This document shows positions 1-6,679 of a DNA stretch of 30,892 bases, piece after piece; position 1 is the stretch's first letter, and every line of letters starts with the position of its first letter. Under the pieces are notes generated by a model, which worked only from the letters and a program-made list of their open reading frames with translations, was not told where the DNA came from and made no database searches. The stretch is taken from positions 1 through 30,892 of the IMG/VR virus record IMGVR_UViG_3300015171_000021; one strand, written 5' to 3'. The position numbers and the translations under genes are program-made. Source of the DNA: a virus.

Positions 1-219
1 CACTGCAACGACCCCTGGACGCACCTGAAGCCCGGGACGCTCGGGACGGTCACGAGCGTCGACGCGGTCGACACGATCCACGTCGCGTGGGACACCGGCC
101 AGCACCTCGGCCTCTGCCTCGACGACGGCGACGCGTTCACGGTCGTCAGCACGCCCCGCAGCGACGACGTGATCCCCGAGACGGGCCGCGCGCGCTGGTT
201 CGACGAGGCGTCGTCGTGA
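1..219 (+). CDS. DUF4314-type small protein, 5'-truncated by the window edge
   Basis: The reading frame is open from the first base and stops with TGA at 217-219, leaving the last 72 residues. The visible part has the hallmark layout of DUF4314: a DPW-T-L-pGT-GtV stretch, then a V-D-t-iHVaWDtGq-LgL stretch and a D-G-D-F ending, which suggests a small beta-barrel (SH3-like) fold. Proteins of this family are short and common in actinobacterial and firmicute phages and mobile elements; no biochemical role is established. The stop overlaps the GTG of the next gene, so both are probably co-translated. The start lies outside the window. Confidence 0.75.
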   Translation, partial: HCNDPWTHLKPGTLGTVTSVDAVDTIHVAWDTGQHLGLCLDDGDAFTVVSTPRSDDVIPETGRARWFDEASS

Positions 220-539
220 CGCTCCGCACCCTCGCGATCGTCGCGCTCATCGGCGCGGTGATGTGGATCGCGATCATCGCGGGCATCAGCCACGCCGAGG
301 AGCTGCCGCCCGCCGGGCCGTACCCGGATCGGCCCTGCACGCTCGCGAACCGCATGGACTTCTACCACGCACCCGACGGGACGCTGTGGGAATGCGTTTG
401 CGAAGCGCTCAAGACCGGCCACGTCTGTGATTGGTTCACAGTCGGAACAGTAAAGCCGCTCGCTACGCGCACCCACCATCGACGGAACGCCCACGTCCGC
501 CTCATCACGCCCGTCCGGATCGTGATGGTAGCCCCATGA
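216..539 (+). CDS. Small secreted or membrane-anchored protein, C-terminus possibly altered
   Basis: 107 residues from a GTG whose last two bases begin the upstream TGA (GTGA overlap). An ATG-type start further upstream at 87 would overlap the DUF4314 gene almost completely and is rejected. Residues about 5-24 form one hydrophobic helix followed by a HA-EE junction, compatible with a signal peptide or an N-terminal anchor. The exported part contains four cysteines (C38, and a WECVC motif followed by HVCDWF), suggesting disulphides. After about residue 78 the sequence becomes basic and unstructured and runs straight into the HNH gene, so the original 3' end may have been replaced when the endonuclease arrived. 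Function unknown. Confidence 0.6.
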   Translation: MTLRTLAIVALIGAVMWIAIIAGISHAEELPPAGPYPDRPCTLANRMDFYHAPDGTLWECVCEALKTGHVCDWFTVGTVKPLATRTHHRRNAHVRLITPVRIVMVAP

Positions 540-1072
540 CGACCAACCGTATCTGCGTGATCGAAAGCTGCGACCGGCCCGTATACGTACAGATACGCGG
601 CTTGTGCGGCGCGCACTACCATCGCTGGCAGCGTTACGGCGATCCGGAGGGCGGAGGAGCGCCGCGCTCCGGAACTACGCCGATCGAGCGCATCTGCGCG
701 AAGAGTCGCCGCGAGGATCGCGGCTACATCACGCCCTGCCGCGTCTTCACCGGGTACCGATCGAAGAAGGGCTATGGGGACGTCGGCGCCGGAAAGGCCG
801 TGCACGTCATCATCTACGAGTACGTCCACGGCCCCGTGCCGAAAGGCGAGCCGGTACATCACCGATGCGAGCAGCCCGACTGCTGGGATCCCCTGCACCT
901 GATCGCGCTGACGCCGCTCCAGCACAAGGCGGAGCATCACCGGACGCACTGCTACCGCGGCCACCCCCTGAGCGGCGAGAACCTCGAATTCGCGCATCGC
1001 TCGAATGGCTACGTCGACAGGCGCTGCCGCGCCTGCCGAAAGATGCGCCTAGCGCGAAAGGGAAAAACATGA
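536..1072 (+). CDS. HNH homing-type endonuclease (first copy)
   Basis: 178 residues from an ATG overlapping the previous stop (ATGA). The N-terminus (residues about 7-33) has a zinc-finger-like C-x4-C...LCGAHYHRW module common in phage HNH enzymes. The nuclease core is near residues 103-135: HHRC...CWDPLHL...H-x3-HH, a beta-beta-alpha-metal HNH motif in which the usual N of the C-N-P triplet is D. The C-terminus carries a GHPLSGENL block and a CRAC-type zinc knuckle. Such free-standing enzymes cut DNA lacking the insertion and spread by recombination. Codon use is less GC-biased than in neighbours (ATA, GTA, TTG codons), a sign of transfer. The second HNH gene at 28527 shares the C-terminal module. 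Confidence 0.85.
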   Translation: MTTNRICVIESCDRPVYVQIRGLCGAHYHRWQRYGDPEGGGAPRSGTTPIERICAKSRREDRGYITPCRVFTGYRSKKGYGDVGAGKAVHVIIYEYVHGPVPKGEPVHHRCEQPDCWDPLHLIALTPLQHKAEHHRTHCYRGHPLSGENLEFAHRSNGYVDRRCRACRKMRLARKGKT

Positions 1073-1308
1073 ACCACGTCGACCCGCGGCCCGACCCGCA
1101 GCGCCGCACCGCGCACTACGAGTACGCCTGGCGCGTCGAGCGTGGCACGCCGTTCGTGCTCTACCCGTCGATCAGGGCCGCGCTCGACCACAGGCCACCG
1201 GGCGTCGTCGACCCGCAGGGCAAGCTGCTCGCGCAGCTCGTGTACGACGACGACGGCAGCCTCGCGGGCCAAGCACGCGCAGTGAACTTCCGCGGAGGCC
1301 CATCGTGA
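1069..1308 (+). CDS. Small hypothetical protein
   Basis: 79 residues from an ATG in ATGA overlap with the HNH stop. It is hydrophilic, with a Y-E-Y-A-W-R-V-E-R-G-T-P-F segment and a strand-rich C-terminal half (GKLLAQLVYDDDGSLAG). I recognise no family. The overlaps on both sides (ATGA before, GTGA after) place it in the same translationally coupled string as its neighbours. A weak purine-rich stretch (AAAGGGAAAA) precedes the start. Confidence 0.6.
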   Translation: MNHVDPRPDPQRRTAHYEYAWRVERGTPFVLYPSIRAALDHRPPGVVDPQGKLLAQLVYDDDGSLAGQARAVNFRGGPS

Positions 1309-1640
1309 TCATCCTCATCGTCCTCGGCCTCGCCGCGTGGTGGGGCTACCTCGCCTGGAAGCACCTCGACCACCGCCGCGGCGCTATCTACCTCGGCCTC
1401 GGCGTGATCGTCGAAGGCGCGGGCCTCGCGTTCAGCCTCGGCTGGATCGGCTACCTCGTCCTGACCGCCGCGGGCGCCGCCGCGCTCCTAACCCTCGACG
1501 CGACGCGCGCGATCCGCCGCAAGCGCGCGCCGCGCGCGCCCCGCAAGACGTTCGTCGAGCGCACGAACGCTCGCACCGAGCGCCTCAACGCGACCAGCGC
1601 GCGCCAGCGCGCAGCGATCCGCCGCGCCCTACGGCGCTAA
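1305..1640 (+). CDS. Small integral membrane protein with a basic tail
   Basis: 111 residues, GTG start overlapping the upstream TGA. Two to three hydrophobic helices (about residues 1-16, 27-45 and 47-63) are followed by a long Arg/Ala-rich cytoplasmic-type tail (residues about 68-111). It is the last gene before a strong hairpin terminator. A holin or membrane-remodelling role is possible from topology alone, but the basic tail and location far from the lysis genes give no firm support. Function unknown. Confidence 0.6.
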   Translation: MIILIVLGLAAWWGYLAWKHLDHRRGAIYLGLGVIVEGAGLAFSLGWIGYLVLTAAGAAALLTLDATRAIRRKRAPRAPRKTFVERTNARTERLNATSARQRAAIRRALRR

Positions 1641-1676
1641 CAGCCTCGCGCCGGGCCGGAGCGGCCCGCGAGACGA

Positions 1677-1713
1677 CAACGCCCGCGACACCCCCTAGGC
1701 GTCGCGGGCGTTG
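1677..1713 (+). terminator. Perfect 13-bp hairpin terminator ending the leftmost operon
   Basis: CAACGCCCGCGAC (1677-1689) is the exact reverse complement of GTCGCGGGCGTTG (1701-1713), with an 11-nt loop. A smaller 7-bp hairpin (CGGGCCG/CGGCCCG, 1652-1668) lies just upstream. There is no U-tract, as is usual for GC-rich hosts. It separates the leftmost small-gene operon from the terminase promoter, which begins 8 nt downstream. Confidence 0.75.
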
Positions 1714-1720
1714 CGCGTTG

Positions 1721-1726
1721 TACGAT
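1721..1726 (+). promoter_or_regulatory. Candidate -10 box for the terminase operon
   Basis: TACGAT, 9 nt before the GTG of the small terminase gene, with no Shine-Dalgarno between. This would place transcription initiation at or next to the start codon (leaderless mRNA). No recognisable -35 hexamer at standard spacing. It follows directly after the hairpin at 1677-1713. Confidence 0.5.
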
Positions 1727-1735
1727 CAAACCCCC

Positions 1736-2299
1736 GTGACCCCGAAACCCAAGCCGTTCGCGGCGCCCGAAGCGCCACTCGACCCACAACGCCCCCCCGT
1801 ACCGTACGAACGCTTGCCCGGCGAGTCGAACACCGCGTTCCACTGGTTCACGCGGTACCGCGACACGCCACCCGGCGAGCGCTCGATCCGAGTGCTTGTC
1901 GGAAAAAAGACGAGCCAACTACGTCAAATCCAGAAGTACTCGTCGCGATTCCAGTGGGTCGCGCGCAGCCAGGCGTGGGACGACGCGATCGACGAGCGCA
2001 ACCGCACCGCGAGACTCGAAGCGGTCGAGAGCATGAACCGCCGCCACGCCGCCGCGGCCGCGATCGTGTACACGAAGATCCTGCAACGCGCCCAGGGCAT
2101 GAGCCCGCTAGAGCTGACGCCGCAGAACATCGCGAGCCTGATGGTCGCCGCCGCCAAGGTCGAACGCGAAGCGCTCGGCGTGCCCAGCTCGATCGCGCAG
2201 CTCCAGCACGCCGCGACGGAAGCGAGCGGCGAGCCCGTGCCGCTGCTCGCGTGGCTCGCGGGCCGCGTCGCAGGCGAACCAGACCCCGAAGATGCCTAA
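1736..2299 (+). CDS. terS: Terminase small subunit
   Basis: 187 residues from GTG. It would recognise phage DNA and load the large terminase for packaging. After a Pro-rich N-terminus, residues about 25-85 contain the pattern typical of this group: F-x-W-F-x-R-Y-R-D, then ERS, then a S-S-R-F-x-W-V-A-R-S-x-A-W-D block, a degenerate helix-turn-helix. A long helical region (about 90-150) should mediate oligomerisation. The start is chosen because the frame upstream crosses the terminator and the neighbouring gene, and because the -10-like TACGAT lies 9 nt before it. It overlaps the next gene by 8 nt. Assignment rests on these motifs and on position before terL. Confidence 0.8.
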   Translation: MTPKPKPFAAPEAPLDPQRPPVPYERLPGESNTAFHWFTRYRDTPPGERSIRVLVGKKTSQLRQIQKYSSRFQWVARSQAWDDAIDERNRTARLEAVESMNRRHAAAAAIVYTKILQRAQGMSPLELTPQNIASLMVAAAKVEREALGVPSSIAQLQHAATEASGEPVPLLAWLAGRVAGEPDPEDA

Positions 2300-2474
2300 C
2301 CCAGACCCCGATACGCAGCACGTCTACCCGCTGAACGACCTGATCGAGCACGAACTCGAAGGCGACGACTGCATCTGCGGCCCCGAAGTCGAGCCAATCA
2401 AGCGCGAGGACGGGTCGATCGGGTGGCTCGTGACGCACCACTCGCTCGACGGCCGCGAGCGGCACGAAGCCTGA
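2292..2474 (+). CDS. Conserved small protein between terS and terL
   Basis: 60 residues, ATG start overlapping terS. It has the recognisable pattern Y-P-L-N-D-L-x-E-H, then D-D-C-x-C-G-P, then W-x-V-x-H-H-S-x-D-G-R-E. Very similar small acidic proteins sit at this exact position in many actinophages and related prophages. The Cys-x-Cys and the two His could bind a metal, but no function is established. The stop overlaps the terL start (TGATG), so it is translationally coupled to terL. Confidence 0.75.
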   Translation: MPNPDPDTQHVYPLNDLIEHELEGDDCICGPEVEPIKREDGSIGWLVTHHSLDGRERHEA

Positions 2475-4051
2475 TGGCGACGCTCGTCGACGCACGCAAG
2501 CGGCGCATCCTCGAAGACGCGGGCCTCTGGAACCTCGGCCAGCACATCAGGAGCGACCCGGTACGCGCCGCGAGCGAGCTACTCGGCAGGGACCTCTGGT
2601 CGAAGCAGGCGGAGATCGTGCTGTCCACGTTCGCGCACGACTACACGTGGGTGCGGAGCGGGAACGGGATCGGGAAGACGTTCACGGCCGGGACGGTCGC
2701 GCCACTGTTCGCGCTCGCGTTCCCGGGCTCGACGGTGCTCACGACGGCGCCGACCGGCCGTCAGGTGCGCGAGGTGTTGTGGCGCGAGATCCGCGTCGCG
2801 TGGAACGCCGCGCGCGACGCGATCCAGCGCGCAATGGATGGCCTCGGCGTCGCGTACGAACCTCTGCCGGAGGCGAAGCAGGTCGGGATCGACCTGGCCG
2901 AGGACTGGTTCATGCTCGGCCAGTCCACGGACGAGCCGGAGCGGTTCGCGGGGTACCACTCCGACCACCTGCTGCTGATCGTCGACGAGGCCAGCGGCGT
3001 GAGCGACAAGATCTACGAAGCGGCCGAGGGCAACCTCACGAGCGGCGGCGCTCACCTGCTCGCGATCGGCAACCCCACGCAGACCGCGGGCCAGTTCTAC
3101 CGCGCGTTCACGGTCGAGGCCAACGTCGAGTCGAGCAACCACGTGCACATCAGCGTGCTCGACTCGCCCCTGTTCACCGGCGAGCCCGTAAACGACAGGG
3201 CCCGGCGGCACCTGACGAAGCCCGAGTGGGTCGAGAGCAGGCGCGCCGCGTGGGGCGAGGATCACCCGCTCTACCAGGTACGCGTCCTCGGGAACTTCCC
3301 GAGCACCTCGGACGTGACGATGATCAGCCTCGGCGACGTCGAGCGCGCGCAGCGCCGCGAACCCGACCCGGCCGCGACGATGCTCGACGCTCACCCCGTG
3401 CTCTCGATCGACGTCGCGCGCTACGGCAGTGACGAGACGAGTATCGCGCAGCTCCGCGGCGACGAGATCAGCATCGTCGACTCCTACAGCGGCCGCTCCA
3501 CGACCGAGACGGTCGGGATCGCGATTCGGCACGCGCAGCGGCTCCTCGACGACAACGCGCTGAGCGTCACGATCGTCGTCGACGACGTCGGCGTCGGCGG
3601 CGGCGTGACCGACCAGCTCGTCGAGATCGTCTCGGATCGCGTCAGCATCGTGCCGTTCAACGGCGGGTCGAAACCGATCGACGAGGAGCACTACCTCAAC
3701 CGCCGCAGCGAGGCGTGGCACCAGTTCAGCCTGGCCCTCGACGAGTACGTGATCCTCCGCGACGACCCGGTCACGGGGCGGCCTGACGAGCAGCTCACGG
3801 CCGACCTGGTCGCGCCCGAGTACAAGTTCGACTCGCGCGGACGGATGGTGCTGGAGCCGAAGGCGGACACGAAGAAGCGCCTCAACGGCCGCTCGCCGGA
3901 TCGGGGTGACGCGGTCGTGATGCTCCTCGACGTAGGCGCCCCGAGCCGCGCGGCGATCGAGGAGCACCTCGCGGTCGCTCAGGCCAACGCGGGCCGCGAA
4001 CCACGCGGCGAGATCAGCAGCCGCCGCGCCCCGTGGGAGGAGCGCTGGTGA
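2474..4051 (+). CDS. terL: Terminase large subunit (packaging ATPase and nuclease)
   Basis: 525 residues from ATG in TGATG overlap. It is the motor that pumps DNA into the prohead and cuts concatemers. The N-terminal ATPase has Walker A GNGIGKT (63-69), Walker B LLLIVDE (166-172) and coupling motif IGNPT (198-202). The C-terminal RNase H-like nuclease has the three expected acidic positions: D313 (SIDVARYG), D370/D371 (VVDDVGVG) and D479 (DRGDAV). Length is normal and all key residues are present, so the protein should be active. The stop overlaps the GTG of the following small gene. An upstream in-frame start at 2423 would overlap the small gene fully and is not favoured. Confidence 0.96.
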   Translation: MATLVDARKRRILEDAGLWNLGQHIRSDPVRAASELLGRDLWSKQAEIVLSTFAHDYTWVRSGNGIGKTFTAGTVAPLFALAFPGSTVLTTAPTGRQVREVLWREIRVAWNAARDAIQRAMDGLGVAYEPLPEAKQVGIDLAEDWFMLGQSTDEPERFAGYHSDHLLLIVDEASGVSDKIYEAAEGNLTSGGAHLLAIGNPTQTAGQFYRAFTVEANVESSNHVHISVLDSPLFTGEPVNDRARRHLTKPEWVESRRAAWGEDHPLYQVRVLGNFPSTSDVTMISLGDVERAQRREPDPAATMLDAHPVLSIDVARYGSDETSIAQLRGDEISIVDSYSGRSTTETVGIAIRHAQRLLDDNALSVTIVVDDVGVGGGVTDQLVEIVSDRVSIVPFNGGSKPIDEEHYLNRRSEAWHQFSLALDEYVILRDDPVTGRPDEQLTADLVAPEYKFDSRGRMVLEPKADTKKRLNGRSPDRGDAVVMLLDVGAPSRAAIEEHLAVAQANAGREPRGEISSRRAPWEERW

Positions 4052-4323
4052 CGTACTCGCACCTGCCCTGCCGCTGCGGCGCTGAGCGCGGCGACGTCGA
4101 CACGGGAAGCGGCCACTGCGCCGAGTGCCGCAAGCGCATCGGCAAGGTGTCGACGGAGGAGATGCTCGCGGCGTTCGACCGCTGCGACCGCTCGACGGGC
4201 GGCTCCACGCCGCGCGTGGCGTGGGTCACGCCGCTCGCGCCGCAGTGGCTCTGGCGCTCCCAGCCGCCCGCGAAGGAGCGCGGCGTGCGCGTCCTCGTGA
4301 TCCCGATCGACGAGCAGGAGTAG
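4048..4323 (+). CDS. Small Cys-motif (putative zinc-binding) protein
   Basis: 91 residues from GTG overlapping the terL stop (GTGA), preceded by a good Shine-Dalgarno (GGGAGGAG, 4036-4043). An earlier in-frame GTG at 4033 is less well placed. Residues 8 and 10 (CRC) and 24 and 27 (CAEC) form a likely zinc knuckle; the C-terminal half is Trp/Pro-rich with a short strand (VRVLVIPI). No family recognised. It opens the island of small genes between terminase and portal. Confidence 0.6.
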   Translation: MTYSHLPCRCGAERGDVDTGSGHCAECRKRIGKVSTEEMLAAFDRCDRSTGGSTPRVAWVTPLAPQWLWRSQPPAKERGVRVLVIPIDEQE

Positions 4324-4341
4324 CAATCCCCCACCCGATAC

Positions 4342-4383
4342 GCTACGATCGTACGTAGATACCTGTATCCCGATGGAAGGGGA
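4342..4383 (+). promoter_or_regulatory. Palindromic promoter/operator module A with leader and RBS
   Basis: GCTACGATCGTACG (4342-4355) contains the perfect palindrome TACGATCGTA (4344-4353), whose first six bases also match a -10 box. A short leader follows, containing ATCCC and the Shine-Dalgarno GGAAGGGGA (4375-4383), 6 nt before the ATG at 4390. The same 14-mer and the same leader layout recur at 5422-5465, which argues for a shared control element. Confidence 0.6.
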
Positions 4384-4389
4384 CGCACC

Positions 4390-4605
4390 ATGAACACCAG
4401 TCCGCCGTATCCGCGGTATCCCGACGTGCACGTCCAGCTGAGCGGGCTCGATGGGAACGCGTTCAGTATCCTCGGCCGCGTGAGTAAGGCACTGCGCGAC
4501 GCGCGCGTGCCCCGCGCGGAGCTAGACCAGTTCCGCGTCGAAGCGACCAGCAGTGATTACGACAACCTGCTCGCGACCGCGATGCGCTGGGTCGACTGCT
4601 CGTGA
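4390..4605 (+). CDS. Conserved small hypothetical protein
   Basis: 71 residues, ATG 6 nt after GGAAGGGGA. It shows a pattern I recognise from many short phage and bacterial proteins: VxLSGxDGNAFxILGRV, then ALRxAxVPRAEL, then EATSSDYDNLL and a final MRWV. The compact alpha/beta sequence suggests one small folded domain. No function is established for the family. It is the first gene of the unit driven from the palindromic module, and its TGA overlaps the next GTG. Confidence 0.7.
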   Translation: MNTSPPYPRYPDVHVQLSGLDGNAFSILGRVSKALRDARVPRAELDQFRVEATSSDYDNLLATAMRWVDCS

Positions 4606-4961
4606 ACCAGCAGCCTAACCGCGCGACGCCCGAAGGGTGCGAGTGCCGCCTCGGCGACCGGGTCGGGACGGTCGGGCGCGTACTGCCGCTCTACGAAGGC
4701 CGCGACGAGCACGACTTCATGGTCGACGTGCGCTGGCGCGACGGCGCGTATTCCTGGGAGCGGGTGGCGGACCTGACGCTGTTCGCGATGAGCGAGGATG
4801 AGTTTGACGCGCGCGTCGCGGTCTGCGTGGCCGCTCAGAACGCGTTCCAGCGCACGCCGCGCTGGCGCCCCATCCGGCGCCGACGGCTCCGCGAGGTGTG
4901 GCTCGTTGAGACGTCGCGGCTCGCGCTCGAAGTGATCATCGACGAGGAGGCCACCACGTGA
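4602..4961 (+). CDS. Hypothetical protein with SH3/KOW-like N-terminus
   Basis: 119 residues, GTG overlapping the previous TGA. Residues about 14-55 (CRLGDRVGTVGRVL ... FMVDVRWRDGAYSWE) have the strand pattern of an SH3-like barrel of the kind found in small nucleic-acid or cofactor-binding proteins. The rest is helical, with an Arg-rich patch near residues 85-96 (RTPRWRPIRRRRLRE) that could contact nucleic acid. This is a fold guess only. Coupled on both sides by 4-nt overlaps. Confidence 0.55.
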   Translation: MNQQPNRATPEGCECRLGDRVGTVGRVLPLYEGRDEHDFMVDVRWRDGAYSWERVADLTLFAMSEDEFDARVAVCVAAQNAFQRTPRWRPIRRRRLREVWLVETSRLALEVIIDEEATT

Positions 4962-5221
4962 GTCCGCACCCGTTCGTCAGCCACCCGCGTGACCCGGCCG
5001 AGATGCGCATCGCGGCGCGCATCGAGAGCGGCCGCAACGGGCACGACCCGCTGCCCGCGTTCCTGGTGTTCCCGGTCGTGTACTGGAACGTCGAAGGCGA
5101 CGAGCTGAGCCGCGAGGGGATCCGCGCGCGTGACCTTTCGAGCGCGATCGCGATCGCGGGGAATCGGTCGAAGCGGCACCGTGAGGCGACCGGCTTCCAC
5201 GTCGGCCGGGGCCAGCGATGA
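4958..5221 (+). CDS. Small hypothetical protein
   Basis: 87 residues, GTG overlapping the upstream TGA. It has a central PAFLVFPVVYWNVEGDELS strand region and a helical segment (ARDLSSAIAIAGNRSKRH), an alpha/beta mini-domain with no family I recognise. The 4-nt overlaps on both sides make it part of the same polycistronic unit. Confidence 0.55.
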   Translation: MSPHPFVSHPRDPAEMRIAARIESGRNGHDPLPAFLVFPVVYWNVEGDELSREGIRARDLSSAIAIAGNRSKRHREATGFHVGRGQR

Positions 5222-5421
5222 GCACGTGGAACGTGATCCGCGAGATCGTGGGCGACTTCCCGGGCGGCACGGAGCGCGAGCTTGTCCTCGTCGACCTATC
5301 TCGCGACCGCGCCGTCGACGAGGCTCAGCGCCTCTGGGACGTCGACCCGGGCGACCCGTACCTCGACGTGCGGTTCGTCGTCGAGTCGAGCGACGGGCTC
5401 CGGCGCCTCGAACTACGGTAG
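5218..5421 (+). CDS. Small hypothetical protein
   Basis: 67 residues, ATG in ATGA overlap. Acidic and Asp-rich, alternating strand-like (ELVLVDLS, DVRFVVES) and helical (RAVDEAQRLW) segments. No family recognised. It is the last gene before the second palindromic module, which overlaps or directly follows its stop. Confidence 0.55.
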   Translation: MSTWNVIREIVGDFPGGTERELVLVDLSRDRAVDEAQRLWDVDPGDPYLDVRFVVESSDGLRRLELR

Positions 5422-5465
5422 GCTACGATCGTACGCAACCACTGATCCCATCCCTCGGAAGGGGA
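5422..5465 (+). promoter_or_regulatory. Palindromic promoter/operator module B with leader and RBS
   Basis: GCTACGATCGTACG at 5422-5435 is identical to 4342-4355 and again holds the palindrome TACGATCGTA (5424-5433). The leader also contains ATCCC and the identical Shine-Dalgarno GGAAGGGGA (5457-5465), placed just before the ATG at 5469. The palindrome-to-ATG distance is close to that of module A. Confidence 0.6.
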
Positions 5466-5468
5466 ACC

Positions 5469-5870
5469 ATGAGCACTCGCATGCAGACCGTCCGCGCCAT
5501 CGTCATCCCGGCCAACGCGGAGGAGCCGATCCACGAAATCGGCCTGACCGGAAACCCGAGCGACGGGTACCTCGACGCGCTTCAGGCGCTCGTCGGCGGC
5601 CTGATCGAGGCCGTTCCCTGGAGCGGCGCGCCGGACGACGTGACCCTGTACGTGAACGAGGAGGGCAAGTTCGACCAGGACGCGAACCCGCGGAACGATC
5701 GCGCGACGCGCATGCTGCGCCCGGGAACGGGCCTGTTCCTCGGCGACTGGATCGCGGGCGCGCTCGTGATCGCGGGCCTCGACCGCCGTACGGGCGAGAC
5801 GGTCAGCCTGAGCGACGACGTGGACGTGAGCGTCGTCGAGGAGTGGTGCGGCCGCGAGGTGCGCGCGTAA
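5469..5870 (+). CDS. DUF3846-type protein
   Basis: 133 residues, ATG directly behind the GGAAGGGGA ribosome site of module B. It matches the DUF3846 layout: an N-terminal strand (VRAIVIPANAE) followed by LDALQALVGGLIEAV, a TLYVNEEGK stretch, N-P-R-N-D-R-A-T, and a F-L-G-D-W-I-A-G-A-L-V-I-A-G segment. DUF3846 proteins are small, common in actinobacterial mobile elements and phages, and of unknown function. It heads a second small operon in the island; the stop overlaps the next start (TAATG). Confidence 0.8.
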   Translation: MSTRMQTVRAIVIPANAEEPIHEIGLTGNPSDGYLDALQALVGGLIEAVPWSGAPDDVTLYVNEEGKFDQDANPRNDRATRMLRPGTGLFLGDWIAGALVIAGLDRRTGETVSLSDDVDVSVVEEWCGREVRA

Positions 5871-6031
5871 TGGAGCCCGGAGACGCAGCCTGGAGCCGCG
5901 CCGAAGCGGCGTGGCTCACGCAGCCCGACCCGCCCGAGTGCCCCCGGTGCGGCGCGGGCCTCGACGACGACGACGCGTGCGAGGACGCGTGCGGCTGGAC
6001 GGCGCCGCACGACCCGCGCGAGGAGGACTAG
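5870..6031 (+). CDS. Small acidic protein with a CPRC zinc ribbon
   Basis: 53 residues from ATG in TAATG overlap. The core is CPRCGAGL (C22, C25) followed by C37 and C41 (ACEDACGW), a four-cysteine zinc-ribbon pattern. The surrounding sequence is strongly acidic. Proteins this small often act as protein-binding adaptors, but nothing specific can be said. Confidence 0.55.
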   Translation: MEPGDAAWSRAEAAWLTQPDPPECPRCGAGLDDDDACEDACGWTAPHDPREED

Positions 6032-6034
6032 CCC

Positions 6035-6238
6035 GTGCCTCCCCGCCTAGCCCCCGAGGTAATCCAGGATCGCCTCGATCGGTACGCGGCGGGAGAGCCG
6101 CTAGCGATGATCGCTGAGGATCATGGCATCGCGCTCTGGACGCTGATCGCTACGGCGCACCGGTACGCGCCGTGGCTGATCGGCGAGCGTGCCCGCGGCG
6201 GCGGGCGGCGCGAGTGGCCCGTGGAGGCGAAGCCGTGA
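6035..6238 (+). CDS. Small putative helix-turn-helix protein
   Basis: 67 residues, GTG start 3 nt after the previous stop with AGGAGGA (6021-6027) as ribosome site. Residues about 10-45 (DRLDRYAAGEPLAMIAEDHG followed by a second helix) have the shape of a helix-turn-helix of the Trp repressor/Sin-like class: A-G-E-P-L-A-M-I-A-x-x-H-G-I. The tail is Arg/Gly-rich. It could be the local regulator acting on the two palindromic modules; that is inference from position only. Confidence 0.5.
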   Translation: MPPRLAPEVIQDRLDRYAAGEPLAMIAEDHGIALWTLIATAHRYAPWLIGERARGGGRREWPVEAKP

Positions 6239-6498
6239 GCAGCATCCGCGAGCACCTGGAAGCCATCCGGGACAGGCACACGGATAGCCCGTGGTGCACT
6301 CTCTGCGGCCAGCGAGGTCCCTGCCCGGATTTCGTGGACGCGGTAGCCGCACTCGCCACGCTCGACGCCTGTGTGCTGGACGAGTTCTGGGACAACGACA
6401 GCCCGAACACATCATCCAATCCGCTGCAGATTCGCCTCGTGCCTGACGCGTCGTTGTCTGCGCGTGGCGACGAGCAACCCGCCAAGGAGAACACATGA
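6235..6498 (+). CDS. Small hypothetical protein with a Cys motif
   Basis: 87 residues from GTG overlapping the upstream TGA. An N-terminal helix (SIREHLEAIRDRH) is followed by CTLCGQRGPC, a possible zinc-binding turn, then an acidic alpha-helical stretch and a disordered tail. I do not recognise the family. Base composition is less GC-biased toward the 3' end. Confidence 0.5.
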   Translation: MSSIREHLEAIRDRHTDSPWCTLCGQRGPCPDFVDAVAALATLDACVLDEFWDNDSPNTSSNPLQIRLVPDASLSARGDEQPAKENT

Positions 6499-6641
6499 GG
6501 GCGCTCGCGGTCTGGACAGGCGCGATCGTTCTCCTGCTCATGCTCGCCTCGGCCGGGGTGCTACACGGAGACGTGTGCCTCGGCCGCGTCGGCTGCCTCG
6601 ACGCGCACGGCCAGACGATCCAACTGCACCCAGCCCCGTAG
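6495..6641 (+). CDS. Small membrane or secreted peptide
   Basis: 48 residues, ATG in ATGA overlap with the previous gene. One hydrophobic helix (residues about 4-22, AVWTGAIVLLLMLASAGVL) is followed by a short extracellular-type tail with two cysteines (C28, C35). It could be an anchored peptide or a signal-peptide-bearing exported one. Function unknown. Confidence 0.5.
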   Translation: MRALAVWTGAIVLLLMLASAGVLHGDVCLGRVGCLDAHGQTIQLHPAP

Positions 6642-6666
6642 GCGCGGCGCGGTAGTCGCGCGCTGC

Positions 6667-6672
6667 GATCCT
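6667..6672 (+). promoter_or_regulatory. Weak candidate -10 box before the PLD gene
   Basis: GATCCT, 7 nt before ATG 6680 (spacer ACGGGGC). It matches the NAnnnT core but lacks the first T. Listed because its spacing equals that of other candidate leaderless promoters in the window. Confidence 0.3.
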
Positions 6673-6679
6673 ACGGGGC

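Noticed and set aside
87-539. Longer form of the small secreted protein
   Set aside because: The extra N-terminus is an Arg/Pro-rich out-of-frame reading of the DUF4314 gene and would bury the signal peptide.
2579-3967. 462-codon minus-strand frame
   Set aside because: Exact shadow of terL, whose motifs are complete.
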